Assembly: GCA_910584075.1 (NCBI GenBank) | Contig: CAJTZI010000070.1 | Coordinates: 1 to 8,364 of the forward strand | Length of the DNA: 8,364 nucleotides | From: an uncultured Oscillibacter sp. | GTDB lineage: Bacteria > Bacillota > Clostridia > Oscillospirales > Oscillospiraceae | Reading direction: 5' to 3' | Part shown: positions 1 through 6,647 of the stretch, in pieces | Layout of the letters: the number at the start of each line of letters is the position of its first letter | How positions within the stretch are numbered: position 1 is the first letter of the stretch | Notes under the pieces: generated by a model | What the model saw: the letters and a program-made list of their open reading frames with translations, nothing else | The model's database searches: none | What the model was told of the DNA's origin: nothing | Made by a program: the position numbers and the translations under genes

Positions 1-493
1 GGTCCACGTCGCACTGGAGGTTCACCAGGGTGGGGCGCTGCTCCAGGATGCCCTTCTCATAGCCCTCGTCCAGAGCGCCCATGAAGGTCTTCTGGTACTT
101 GTGGCCCTCGCCGATGAACATGTCGTCCCGGATGCCGATGACGTCGGCCATGAAGGAGACCATGTTGGCGGTCTCCCGGACGGTCTCGCCGTGGGCGATC
201 TGGCTCTTCTTCTCGTCCAGGTCCTGGACGTTCAGGCCCAGCAGGTTGCAGGCGGAGGCGAAGGAGAAGCGGGTGCGGGTGGAGTTGTCCCGGAAGATGG
301 AGATGCCAAGCCCCGAGTCAAAAATCCGGGTGGACTTGTTCCGCTCCCGCAGGTCCCGCAGGGCGTCGGCCACGGTGAAGATGGCCTCCAGCTCCTCGTC
401 GGTCTTGTCCCAGGTCCAGTAGAAGTCGGACTTGTACATGTTGTTGGTGTGCAGTTTCTCCAGGTGCTTGGCCAGCTCGATGGTCTTAGACAT
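1..493 (-). CDS. ygeW: Knotted carbamoyltransferase YgeW, N-terminal part (runs off the left edge)
   Basis: This is the first 164 residues of a protein of about 400 in the aspartate/ornithine carbamoyltransferase superfamily. Such enzymes move the carbamoyl group between carbamoyl phosphate and an amine; the natural substrate of YgeW is not firmly known. The carbamoyl-phosphate loop STRTR is at residues 71-75 within FRDNSTRTRFSFAS, and the second loop is at about 94-104 (EKKSQIAHGET). From memory, the match to E. coli YgeW is close throughout, including SGLGIS, AHGETVRETANM, IGIRDDM and the final VNLQCDVD. The window ends just before the expected HPTQ motif, so the second substrate-binding half is unseen. 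The start at 493 is set by an AGGAG-type site (503-508) with a 9-base gap. It lies 127 bases downstream of ygeY on the same strand and probably shares its promoter. Family assignment is strong; the purine-catabolic role is inferred from the cluster. Confidence 0.93.
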   Translation of the reverse strand, partial: MSKTIELAKHLEKLHTNNMYKSDFYWTWDKTDEELEAIFTVADALRDLRERNKSTRIFDSGLGISIFRDNSTRTRFSFASACNLLGLNVQDLDEKKSQIAHGETVRETANMVSFMADVIGIRDDMFIGEGHKYQKTFMGALDEGYEKGILEQRPTLVNLQCDVD

Positions 494-526
494 ATTGAAA
501 ATCTCCTTATATTTATTTTGTTTCCT

Positions 527-605
527 GCCCTCGGAGGGGGTCGCCCCCACAGAGGGGCGGGCCCCACAGGGCTTCTTTTGTGGGGCCTGGTCCCCAGACC
601 AGGCC
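527..605 (-). other. GC-rich cluster of overlapping hairpins between ygeY and ygeW
   Basis: Within the 127-base gap, a very GC-rich block is flanked by AT-rich DNA. It contains a perfect 9-bp stem with a 4-base loop (584-592 with 597-605, GGCCTGGTC). A second perfect 9-bp stem has a 10-base loop (560-568 with 579-587, GGCCCCACA). A 5-bp G/C stem has a 3-base loop (536-540 with 544-548). The first two stems share bases 584-587, so they cannot form together. No T-run follows the stems in the direction of ygeY-ygeW transcription, so this is not a classic terminator. It may be an attenuator, an mRNA-stability element, or a dispersed repeat element. Only the pairing is seen; the role is inference. 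Confidence 0.6.
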
Positions 606-620
606 ATTTTCCAACAAGAA

Positions 621-2033
621 TTATTTAATGTCGTTGTCCGTCAGGCTCTGGCGGAACTCCGTCACATCATCGCTCTTATTCTCGGGCTTGTAGAGGGGAA
701 TGGCGGCGGCGTACAGGGCCGCGCAGGTCACCAGATCCTGCTTCCAGGTGATCTCATTGGGGGCGTGAGCCTGAGACTCCGCGCCGGGGCCGAAGCCCAC
801 GCAGGGAATGCCGTAGCGGCCCTGGATGGAGACGCAGTTGGTGGAGAAGGTCCACTTGTCCGTCAGGGGACGGCCGGTGCGCAGGTGCATGGCGTCCTTC
901 TTGGGGTCGGCGTCAGCGTGGCCGATGCGCTTGTCGCCCCACAGGGCGTGGTGGGCGTCGATGAGGGCCTGGACGTGGGCGGCGCTCTCCTTGTTGATCC
1001 AGGTGGGGAAGAAGCACTCCGTCTCATATACGGTGCCGGTCCAGGCGGGGCGGTCGTACATGTACATGCTGACCTTCACGTCCTCGCCGTACTTCTGAAC
1101 GCTGGGCAGCTGGCGGATTTCCTCCAGGCAGGAGTCCCAGGTCTCGCCGGCGGTCATGCGGCGGTCGATGGAGATGGCGCAGCTGTCCGCCACGGCGCAG
1201 CGGCTGGGAGAGGTGTAGAAGATCTGGCTGGTGGTGCAGGTGCCCCGGCCCAGGAAGCGGGCGTCCTCGCAGTGCTGGGGATTGAACTCCTCGTTGAGCA
1301 TCTTCACCAAGCCCTTTACGGTGTTGGAGGGACCGTCGCCGTTCTCGTTCAGGGCGCGGACGTCCTGGAGAATGTCGGCCATCTTGTAGATGGCGTTGTC
1401 GCCCCGCTCCGGAGCAGAGCCGTGGCAGCTGACGCCCTTCACGTCCACACGGATCTCCATGCGGCCCCGGTGGCCCCGGTAGATGCCGCCATCGGTGGGC
1501 TCGGTGGAGATGACAAACTCGATTTTGCTCCGGGCGTCCTCGGGCCCTGCGAAGTACTTGTTGACGATGTACTGCCAGCACATGCCGTCGCAGTCCTCCT
1601 CCTGCACGGAACCCACCACCATGATCTTGTAGCCCTCGGGAATCAGGCCCATGTCCTTCATGATCTTGGCGCCGTACACGGCGGAGGCCATGCCGCCCTC
1701 CTGGTCGCTGCCGCCCCGGCCGTAGATGATATCGTCGGTCTCGTAGCCGGTATACGGGTCGGCTTCCCAGTTGCTGATGTTGCCGATGCCCACGGTGTCG
1801 ATGTGGGAGTCGATGGCGATGATCTTCTCGCCCTGGCCCATCCAGCCGATGACGTTGCCCAGGCCGTCGATCTCCACCTTGTCAAAGCCCAGTTTTTCCA
1901 TCTCGGCCTTGATGCACATCACCACGTCCTTCTCCTCGCAGCTCTCGCTGGGATGGGAGATCATGTCCCGCAGGAACCGGGACATATCGGCCTTGTAGCC
2001 CTCCGCTGCCGCTTTGATCGCTTCAAAATCCAT
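621..2033 (-). CDS. ygeY: YgeY-family M20 metallohydrolase (selenium-metabolism-linked hydrolase family)
   Basis: A cytoplasmic M20 di-zinc hydrolase (peptidase/deacylase/carbamoyl-amidase class) of 470 residues. Counted from the start at 2033, the metal and catalytic residues are visible: H77 and D79 (SHIDTV), bridging D110 (GRGGSDQEGG), base E145 and ligand E146 (VQEED), E178 (STEP) and H423 (QAHAPNE). The dimerisation-lid histidine H204 lies in SCHGSAPERGDNA. All expected residues are intact. In E. coli the homologue sits next to ygeW and ygeX; the exact substrate is not established. An in-frame ATG at 2048 would add five residues, but GGAGGG at 2041-2046 lies 7 bases before the ATG at 2033, so 2033 is preferred. 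A near-consensus promoter lies at 2092-2119, leaving a leader of about 50 bases. It is divergent from the regulator, which probably controls it. Confidence 0.92.
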   Translation of the reverse strand: MDFEAIKAAAEGYKADMSRFLRDMISHPSESCEEKDVVMCIKAEMEKLGFDKVEIDGLGNVIGWMGQGEKIIAIDSHIDTVGIGNISNWEADPYTGYETDDIIYGRGGSDQEGGMASAVYGAKIMKDMGLIPEGYKIMVVGSVQEEDCDGMCWQYIVNKYFAGPEDARSKIEFVISTEPTDGGIYRGHRGRMEIRVDVKGVSCHGSAPERGDNAIYKMADILQDVRALNENGDGPSNTVKGLVKMLNEEFNPQHCEDARFLGRGTCTTSQIFYTSPSRCAVADSCAISIDRRMTAGETWDSCLEEIRQLPSVQKYGEDVKVSMYMYDRPAWTGTVYETECFFPTWINKESAAHVQALIDAHHALWGDKRIGHADADPKKDAMHLRTGRPLTDKWTFSTNCVSIQGRYGIPCVGFGPGAESQAHAPNEITWKQDLVTCAALYAAAIPLYKPENKSDDVTEFRQSLTDNDIK

Positions 2034-2091
2034 GATACAGCCCTCCATAAAGAATTATTTTGACAGGTCGTTCTCTGTTGCTTACAGCCCT

Positions 2092-2119
2092 ATCATATCA
2101 CAAGATTTCCCGTTGTCAA
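2092..2119 (-). promoter_or_regulatory. Promoter of ygeY-ygeW
   Basis: Read on the minus strand, a perfect -35 box TTGACA (2114-2119) is followed by a 16-base spacer and TATGAT (2092-2097). TG one base upstream of the -10 makes it an extended -10. Transcription would start near 2085, about 50 bases before the ygeY start. This is a sigma-A-type promoter by sequence; its activity is not shown. Confidence 0.8.
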
Positions 2120-2159
2120 ACAAAATTTTTGAAAACCAAAAAAATTTTTTGCAAAAGTG
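2120..2159. promoter_or_regulatory. AT-rich spacer between divergent -35 boxes (candidate operator or UP element)
   Basis: The 40 bases between the two opposing -35 boxes hold two similar A/T tracts: AAAATTTTTGAAAA from 2122 and AAAATTTTTTGCAAAA from 2141. They are spaced 19-20 bases apart, about two helical turns. TTTTGCAAAA (2147-2156) is a perfect palindrome. The placement would let one protein, or intrinsic DNA bending, act on both promoters. The product of the adjacent regulator gene is the obvious candidate, which is inference. Confidence 0.45.
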
Positions 2160-2187
2160 TTGCTTTATACAAAAAGTGTGGTATTAT
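2160..2187 (+). promoter_or_regulatory. Promoter of the regulator-PLP-EamA-ThrC operon
   Basis: A weak -35 TTGCTT (2160-2165), a 16-base spacer and TATTAT (2182-2187) with an extended -10 TG at 2179-2180. Initiation would fall near 2194, about 50 bases before the proposed start of the regulator. This excludes start codons at 2157-2178 for that gene. The weak -35 with an extended -10 would suit a promoter that needs an activator, but that is inference. Confidence 0.6.
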
Positions 2188-2243
2188 ATAGATGTGTGAT
2201 AGATTGTTTATATAAACTTCGCCATAGAAAGAGGGGATATTCC

Positions 2244-2891
2244 ATAGAAAATGGAAAACTGGAACTGCTCAAGCAGGTGGCGGCGGGCATTGCGGCCCAG
2301 TTCGGCAGCAGCTGCGAGGTGGTCATCCACGACCTGAGCCGGAATCCGGACCACAGCATCGTGGCCATCATCAACGGCCACGTTTCCGGCCGGAAGGTGG
2401 GGGACGGCGCGTCCAACGTGGTGATGGAGCAGCTGCAGACCAACGACCCGGAGCCCAAGGACCATCTGTCCTACCTGATGAAGACCCCGGACGGCAAGAT
2501 CCTGAAATCCTCCACCGTGTACATCCGCAACGGCAAGGGGAAGGTCTCCGCCATTCTCGCCATCAACTACGACATCTCCGCCCTGCTGATGGTGGAGAGC
2601 GCCCTCCACGGCCTGGTCTCCACCGAGGGACCCCAGCCCTCCGAGCCGGAGAAGATCGTCAACATCAACGACCTGCTGGAGGAGCTCATTCAGCAGTCCG
2701 TGGCACTGGTGGGCAAGCCCGTGGCGCTGATGAACAAGGACGATAAGGTCCGGGCCATCCAATTTCTGAACCAGAACGGCGCGTTCCTGGTCACCAAGTC
2801 CGGCGACAAGGTGGCCAAATACTTCGGGATCTCCAAGTACACCTTGTATTCCTATATTGACACAAAACTGGAGGAGGACAAACCACTATGA
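2244..2891 (+). CDS. YheO/DauR-type transcriptional regulator (PAS-like domain plus C-terminal HTH)
   Basis: A cytoplasmic DNA-binding regulator of about 215 residues. The N-terminal part (residues 5-110 or so) is a YheO-like PAS sensor, seen in SSCEVVIHDL, HSIVAIINGHVSGRKVGD and the AILAINYDIS strand. The C-terminal part (about 150-212) is a DauR-type helix-turn-helix, with GKPVALMNKDDKVRAIQFLN and then VAKYFGISKYTLYSYID. DauR-type proteins are known from D-arginine catabolism; the ligand here is unknown. The start is odd. The frame is open from 2157, but no ATG lies in frame near GAGGGG (2231-2236). The codon at the right distance (7 bases) is ATA at 2244, and the nearby ATG at 2251 is out of frame. 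GTG at 2196 is a weak alternative. The stop overlaps the next ATG (ATGA, 2888-2891), so translation is probably coupled. It likely controls both divergent operons, judged by position. Confidence 0.85.
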   Translation: MENGKLELLKQVAAGIAAQFGSSCEVVIHDLSRNPDHSIVAIINGHVSGRKVGDGASNVVMEQLQTNDPEPKDHLSYLMKTPDGKILKSSTVYIRNGKGKVSAILAINYDISALLMVESALHGLVSTEGPQPSEPEKIVNINDLLEELIQQSVALVGKPVALMNKDDKVRAIQFLNQNGAFLVTKSGDKVAKYFGISKYTLYSYIDTKLEEDKPL

Positions 2892-4363
2892 TCGACCTTT
2901 CCATCAACAAGCAGGGCCTGGCCCACAACATCAAAAAGGCAAAGGAGAACGGCATCGTCATCCCCACTATCGCCCAGATGCAGCACCCGGAGACCATTCC
3001 CGAAAAGGTCCAGGACCGGCTCAAGACCCTGGGCCTCTGGGATGTGGATCCCATGAACCTGTTCCGCATCACCTGGAAGAACGAGGCCAGGGAGTCCGGC
3101 GGCCTCTTCCAGGCCGTGCCAAACTATATTGAGCTGCCCTCCGCCCTCACCGGCGTGCCCTGCCGCATCATCGCCATGGTGGGCAAGTGGTTTCCCACCG
3201 GATGCCACAAGGTGGGCGCCTCTTTCGGGTGTCTGGCTCCTCGCCTTGTGACGGGTCAGTTTGACGTAGATGTCCACAAGGCCGTGTGGCCCTCCACCGG
3301 CAACTACTGCCGCGGCGGCGCCTTCAACTCCCGCCTGCTGGGGGCCCAGGGCGTGGCCATCCTCCCCGCCGAGATGTCGAAGGAGCGGTTCGACTGGCTT
3401 CACGAGATCGGCGCCGAGGTCATCGCCACCCCCGGCTGCGAGTCCAACGTCAAGGAGATCTTCGACAAAACCAACGAGCTGAAGCTGGACCCCCAGTACA
3501 TGATCTTCAACCAGTTTGAGGAGATGGGCAACCCCCTCTGGCACTACAACGTCACCGGCAGCGCCCTGGCGGACGTGTTCGAGGCCGTCAAGCGCCCCGG
3601 CGACCGCTTCGCCGCCGCCGCCTTCACCTCCGGCTCCGCCGGCACCATGAGCGCGGGCGACCGCCTCAAAGAGCTGTACCCCCACCTGAAGCTGGCGGTG
3701 GGCGAGGCCCTCCAGTGCCCCACCATTCTGAACAACGGCTTCGGCGGCCACCGGATCGAGGGAATCGGCGACAAGCACATCCCCTGGATTCATAACGTGA
3801 GAAACAGCGATATGGCCATCGCCATTGACGACGAGGACAGCCAGCGCCTGCTGCGCCTGTTCAACACCCCCGAGGGGCAGGCCTATCTGAAAGAGGCCCT
3901 GGGTCTGGACGGCGAGCTGATTGAGAAGCTCACCTGGCTGGGGATCAGCGGCATCGCCAACGTCCTTTGCTGCATCAAGATGGCCAAGTATTACGAGCTC
4001 ACGGAGCACGACGTGGTGGGCACCGTGCTCACCGACAGCGCCGTGATGTACGGCAGCCGCATCGCCGAGCTGAACGCCCAGCACGGGGCCTACACCGCCC
4101 AGGCCGCGGAGCTGGACCACAACCTGCACATGCTGGGTCTCAAGACCGACAACCTCATTGAGATGACCTACGCAGACCGCAAGCGGGTGCACCATCTGAA
4201 ATACTACACCTGGGTGGAGCAGCAGGGCAAGGACATGCACGAGCTGAACGCCCTGTGGTACGACACCGAGGGCACCTGGGACGCGGTCCACGCCCAGGCG
4301 AAGGATCTGGACGAACTTATCAATGCCTTCAATGAGGAGACCGGCGTCCTGAAAAATCTGTAA
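2888..4363 (+). CDS. TrpB-like PLP-dependent enzyme of unknown substrate (fold type II)
   Basis: A soluble 491-residue enzyme of the tryptophan-synthase-beta/cysteine-synthase fold, expected to carry out elimination or replacement at the beta carbon of an amino acid. The probable PLP lysine is K108 in FPTGCHKVGAS, which resembles the TrpB-type TGxHK signature (His before Lys). A carboxylate-binding STGN loop is at 136-139 (WPSTGNYCRGG), and a glycine-rich phosphate loop is at about 248-257 (SGSAGTMSAG). It is about 90 residues longer than YgeX (diaminopropionate ammonia-lyase, about 400), with extra sequence at both ends, and it is not recognisably YgeX. Cysteines fall near the active-site motifs (C106, C141). 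The start at 2888 has GAGGAGG at 2871-2877. It follows the regulator with a 4-base overlap. It may replace or complement YgeX in amino-acid-intermediate breakdown, but that is a guess; the fold is secure and the reaction is not. Confidence 0.85.
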   Translation: MIDLSINKQGLAHNIKKAKENGIVIPTIAQMQHPETIPEKVQDRLKTLGLWDVDPMNLFRITWKNEARESGGLFQAVPNYIELPSALTGVPCRIIAMVGKWFPTGCHKVGASFGCLAPRLVTGQFDVDVHKAVWPSTGNYCRGGAFNSRLLGAQGVAILPAEMSKERFDWLHEIGAEVIATPGCESNVKEIFDKTNELKLDPQYMIFNQFEEMGNPLWHYNVTGSALADVFEAVKRPGDRFAAAAFTSGSAGTMSAGDRLKELYPHLKLAVGEALQCPTILNNGFGGHRIEGIGDKHIPWIHNVRNSDMAIAIDDEDSQRLLRLFNTPEGQAYLKEALGLDGELIEKLTWLGISGIANVLCCIKMAKYYELTEHDVVGTVLTDSAVMYGSRIAELNAQHGAYTAQAAELDHNLHMLGLKTDNLIEMTYADRKRVHHLKYYTWVEQQGKDMHELNALWYDTEGTWDAVHAQAKDLDELINAFNEETGVLKNL

Positions 4364-4384
4364 CAGACTGGACGGGATGGCCTG

Positions 4385-4419
4385 CCCCGCCGGAGAGAGC
4401 CGAGTTCTCTCCGGCGGGG
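4385..4419 (+). other. Perfect 14-bp hairpin between the PLP enzyme and the EamA gene
   Basis: CCCCGCCGGAGAGA (4385-4398) pairs perfectly with 4406-4419 across a 7-base loop. It starts 22 bases after the PLP enzyme stop and ends 32 bases before the EamA start. No T-run follows, so it is unlikely to be a full intrinsic terminator. More likely it is a 3'-end stabiliser or a processing site that makes the two gene pairs differ in mRNA level. Confidence 0.7.
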
Positions 4420-4451
4420 ACCTCCCCCTCTCCTGCCGGGAAGTGATGAAA

Positions 4452-5360
4452 ATGACCAAGCGAAGCGCCGCCTGGCTGCTTCTGGCCGCCTCGGCCATGT
4501 GGGGCAGCAGCTTTGTGGCCTCCAAGTACTGCATCAACAGCGGGATGCTGCAATTTGAGATCGTGTTCTGCCGCTTCTCTCTCGGCACCTTTCTCACCGC
4601 CCTGGTATTCCGAAAGCAGCTGCGCCGCCCCCCGCGGTCCGCCGTGCGGACCGGTTTTATTCTGGGACTTGTGACATCCCTGACCTTTACTCTGGAGATG
4701 TTCGGTCTTGCCATGACGGAGGCCTCCAAGGCCTCCTTTCTCACAGCCACCAACATCATTATGATGCCCTTCCTCTGCGCGTTGTTCTTCCGGGTGCCGC
4801 CCGCCCAACGTTCCCTGCTGGCGGCGGCGCTGGCCATGACCGGCGTGGGGCTCCTCAGCCTGAAGGAGGGCTTCGGCGGCGCGGCGCCGGGGGACCTGCT
4901 TTTGCTGGCGGACGCCGCCACCTACGGTATCAACAGCCTCTTGCTGGTGAAGCTGGCAGGGGAGGACTCCCGGGTTCAGATCTCCTTTTTCCAGTTCCTC
5001 ACCACGGCGGCTTGTATGGGCGTTCTGACGCTGATCCAGGGGACGGGAGGAGCGTACACCCGTCCGGCGGTGCTTTCGGTGCTGTATCTGGCGGCGGTGC
5101 CCACGGTGCTGTGCTACCTCATCAAGAACTTCACCCTGAAATACCTGGACCCGGTGCGCTGCACCCTGATTTTGTCCACGGAGAGCATCTTTTGCGCCAT
5201 CCTCTCCGCCGTTTTGCTGGGAGAGCGGATGACCCCGCGGATGCTGGCGGGCGCGGCGCTGATCTGCGGCGGCGTGGCGGCGGAGGTTCTGCGCCCGGCG
5301 GAAGCCCCGCCGGAAAGGGCGGCGGAGGATTCACAAATTTTGACGGAGGAGACGAAATGA
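4452..5360 (+). CDS. EamA/DMT-superfamily membrane transporter
   Basis: A 302-residue inner-membrane protein with about ten hydrophobic segments (roughly 7-25, 36-53, 67-87, 93-113, 121-137, 145-168, 175-195, 208-225, 236-256, 262-281). It shows the two-fold EamA repeat. Typical features are WGSSFVASK near the N-terminus and the second-repeat motif STESIFCAILSAVLLGERMTPRMLAG. Family members export or exchange small metabolites, often amino acids; the substrate cannot be read from sequence. The start was chosen at 4452, where GGGAAG (4438-4443) lies 8 bases upstream. ATG at 4446 (two more residues) is possible. ATG at 4377 would place the 14-bp hairpin inside the gene and add a 25-residue stretch unlike a membrane-protein start. 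The stop overlaps the next start (ATGA, 5357-5360). It presumably moves a substrate or product of the flanking PLP enzymes. Confidence 0.87.
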   Translation: MTKRSAAWLLLAASAMWGSSFVASKYCINSGMLQFEIVFCRFSLGTFLTALVFRKQLRRPPRSAVRTGFILGLVTSLTFTLEMFGLAMTEASKASFLTATNIIMMPFLCALFFRVPPAQRSLLAAALAMTGVGLLSLKEGFGGAAPGDLLLLADAATYGINSLLLVKLAGEDSRVQISFFQFLTTAACMGVLTLIQGTGGAYTRPAVLSVLYLAAVPTVLCYLIKNFTLKYLDPVRCTLILSTESIFCAILSAVLLGERMTPRMLAGAALICGGVAAEVLRPAEAPPERAAEDSQILTEETK

Positions 5361-6598
5361 AACACGTAAAATACGGAAAGTGCGTCAAGTGCGGCAGGAC
5401 CTATTCCGCCGTACCGGATCTGACCACCTGTGCATGCGGCGGTATTCTGGACATCGTCTATGATTACGAGTACGTCAGGGCCCATCTGACAAAGGAGAAG
5501 CTGGCGGCCCGCCCAGAGCGCTCCATGTGGCGCTACCGGGAGCTGCTGCCCGTTGCGGACAGCACGGAGCCCACGCCTCTGCGGGTGGGCTGGTCTCCCC
5601 TGTACGAGGAGCCCCGCCTGGCGGAAATACTGGGCTTGAAGCGCCTGTGGGTGAAGGACGACGGTCAGAACCCCACCGCCTCTTTGAAGGACCGCGCCAG
5701 CGCCATGGCGGTGGCCAAGGCCCGGGAGGCCGGAGCAAGCGTGATCGCCTGCTCCTCCACCGGCAACGCCGCCTCGTCCCTGGCGGGCAACGCCGCGGCG
5801 GCGGGCCTTTCCACCTACATCTTCGTCCCCTCCCGGGCCCCCAAGGGCAAGGTGGCCCAGCTGATGACCTTCGGAGCCACGGTGATCTCCGTCCAGGGCA
5901 GCTATGAGGAGACCTTCGAGCTCTCGAAACAGGCCATTGACCGCTGGGGCTGGTACAACCGCAACGCCGCCATCAACCCCTATCTCTCCGAGGGCAAGAA
6001 GACCGTGGCCCTGGAGATCATGGAACAGCTGGACTGGCAGACGCCGGACTACATCGCCATCAGCGTCGGCGACGGCTGCACCATCGCCGGACTCTGGAAG
6101 GGCCTGAAGGACCTGTACGCCATCGGCTTCATCGACCGCCTTCCCCGGCTGATCTCCGCCCAGGCGGCGGGCTGCTGTCCCCTGAACCGGTCCATTGAGA
6201 CCGGGGAGGACTGGCGGCCCATGGAGGAGAACACCCTGGCGGACTCCATCGCCGTGGGCGTGCCCCGGAACGCGGACAAGGCCCTCATGGCCATTCGGGA
6301 GTCGGACGGTCTGGTGGTCAATGTCTCCGATGAGGAGATCATGGCCGCCCAGAAGCTGCTGGGCCGCACCTGCGGCGTCTTCGGGGAGCCCGCGGGCGTC
6401 ACCGGCGCGGCGGGGGTGAAAAAGCTCTGCGAGGCCGGCGTGATCGGAGAGGACAACACCGTGGTGTCCGTGGTGACGGGCAACGGCCTCAAGGACGTGG
6501 CCAACGCCATCAAGTCCTGCGGCGAGCCCATCTCCATTCCCTCCGATATGGACCGCCTGCTGGCGGCCTTCGCGGAGCGCCGTATTACCGTGGATTGA
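5357..6598 (+). CDS. Threonine-synthase-like PLP-dependent enzyme
   Basis: A soluble 413-residue fold-type II PLP enzyme related to threonine synthase (ThrC, O-phosphohomoserine to threonine). A short N-terminal zinc-ribbon-like motif is present: C9 and C12, then C25 and C27. The PLP lysine is K111 in NPTASLKDRAS. Canonical ThrC reads NPTGSFKDRG there, so three positions differ. The carboxylate loop is SSTGN at 133-137 and the phosphate loop is SVGDG at 236-240, both intact. It therefore looks active, but the changed lysine motif and its place in a catabolic-looking operon make a role other than threonine biosynthesis likely. Genuine threonine synthase cannot be excluded; no thrB or hom is in the window. 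The start at 5357 is supported by GGAGGA (5345-5350) and the ATGA overlap with the EamA gene. It is the last gene before a strong terminator. Confidence 0.85.
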   Translation: MKHVKYGKCVKCGRTYSAVPDLTTCACGGILDIVYDYEYVRAHLTKEKLAARPERSMWRYRELLPVADSTEPTPLRVGWSPLYEEPRLAEILGLKRLWVKDDGQNPTASLKDRASAMAVAKAREAGASVIACSSTGNAASSLAGNAAAAGLSTYIFVPSRAPKGKVAQLMTFGATVISVQGSYEETFELSKQAIDRWGWYNRNAAINPYLSEGKKTVALEIMEQLDWQTPDYIAISVGDGCTIAGLWKGLKDLYAIGFIDRLPRLISAQAAGCCPLNRSIETGEDWRPMEENTLADSIAVGVPRNADKALMAIRESDGLVVNVSDEEIMAAQKLLGRTCGVFGEPAGVTGAAGVKKLCEAGVIGEDNTVVSVVTGNGLKDVANAIKSCGEPISIPSDMDRLLAAFAERRITVD

Positions 6599-6603
6599 CA
6601 CGC

Positions 6604-6647
6604 CGGAACCGGCGGGGCCCCCGCAGCCCCCGCCGGTTCCGTTTTTT
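6604..6647 (+). terminator. Intrinsic terminator of the regulator-PLP-EamA-ThrC operon
   Basis: A 14-bp perfect stem (6604-6617 with 6628-6641, CGGAACCGGCGGGG) with a 10-base loop is followed at once by six Ts (6642-6647). It begins 6 bases after the stop codon. This is a textbook rho-independent terminator and marks the operon end. Confidence 0.95.

Noticed and set aside
432..2063. Long open frame of 543 codons on the plus strand opposite ygeY
   Set aside because: It is antisense to a gene with all M20 metal ligands intact, has low-complexity Val/Gly/Ala/His content typical of GC-rich shadow frames, and has no ribosome binding site.
2157..2243. Upstream GTG start for the regulator (29 extra residues)
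   Set aside because: This stretch contains the extended -10 promoter and lacks a ribosome binding site for the GTG; the encoded residues do not look like the family N-terminus.
2888..4363. Annotation as diaminopropionate ammonia-lyase (ygeX)
   Set aside because: Length, lysine motif and loop sequences differ from YgeX; the context is suggestive but not enough for the name.
4377..4451. ATG at 4377 as the start of the EamA gene
   Set aside because: It would place a perfect 14-bp hairpin within the coding region and add a non-membrane leader before the first helix; the site at 4438-4443 fits ATG 4452.
2852..4921. 689-codon open frame on the minus strand opposite the TrpB-like and EamA genes
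   Set aside because: It spans two unrelated well-supported genes and their gap, its content is a GC-bias artefact, and no motif is recognisable.
5012..5356. Upstream extension of the threonine-synthase-like frame
   Set aside because: It overlaps the EamA gene in another frame; the ATGA junction with GGAGGA at 5345-5350 gives a clear start at 5357.
5114..6601. 495-codon minus-strand frame opposite the threonine-synthase-like gene
   Set aside because: A shadow of a gene with clear PLP motifs; rich in Gly/His/Val/Leu without domain signals.
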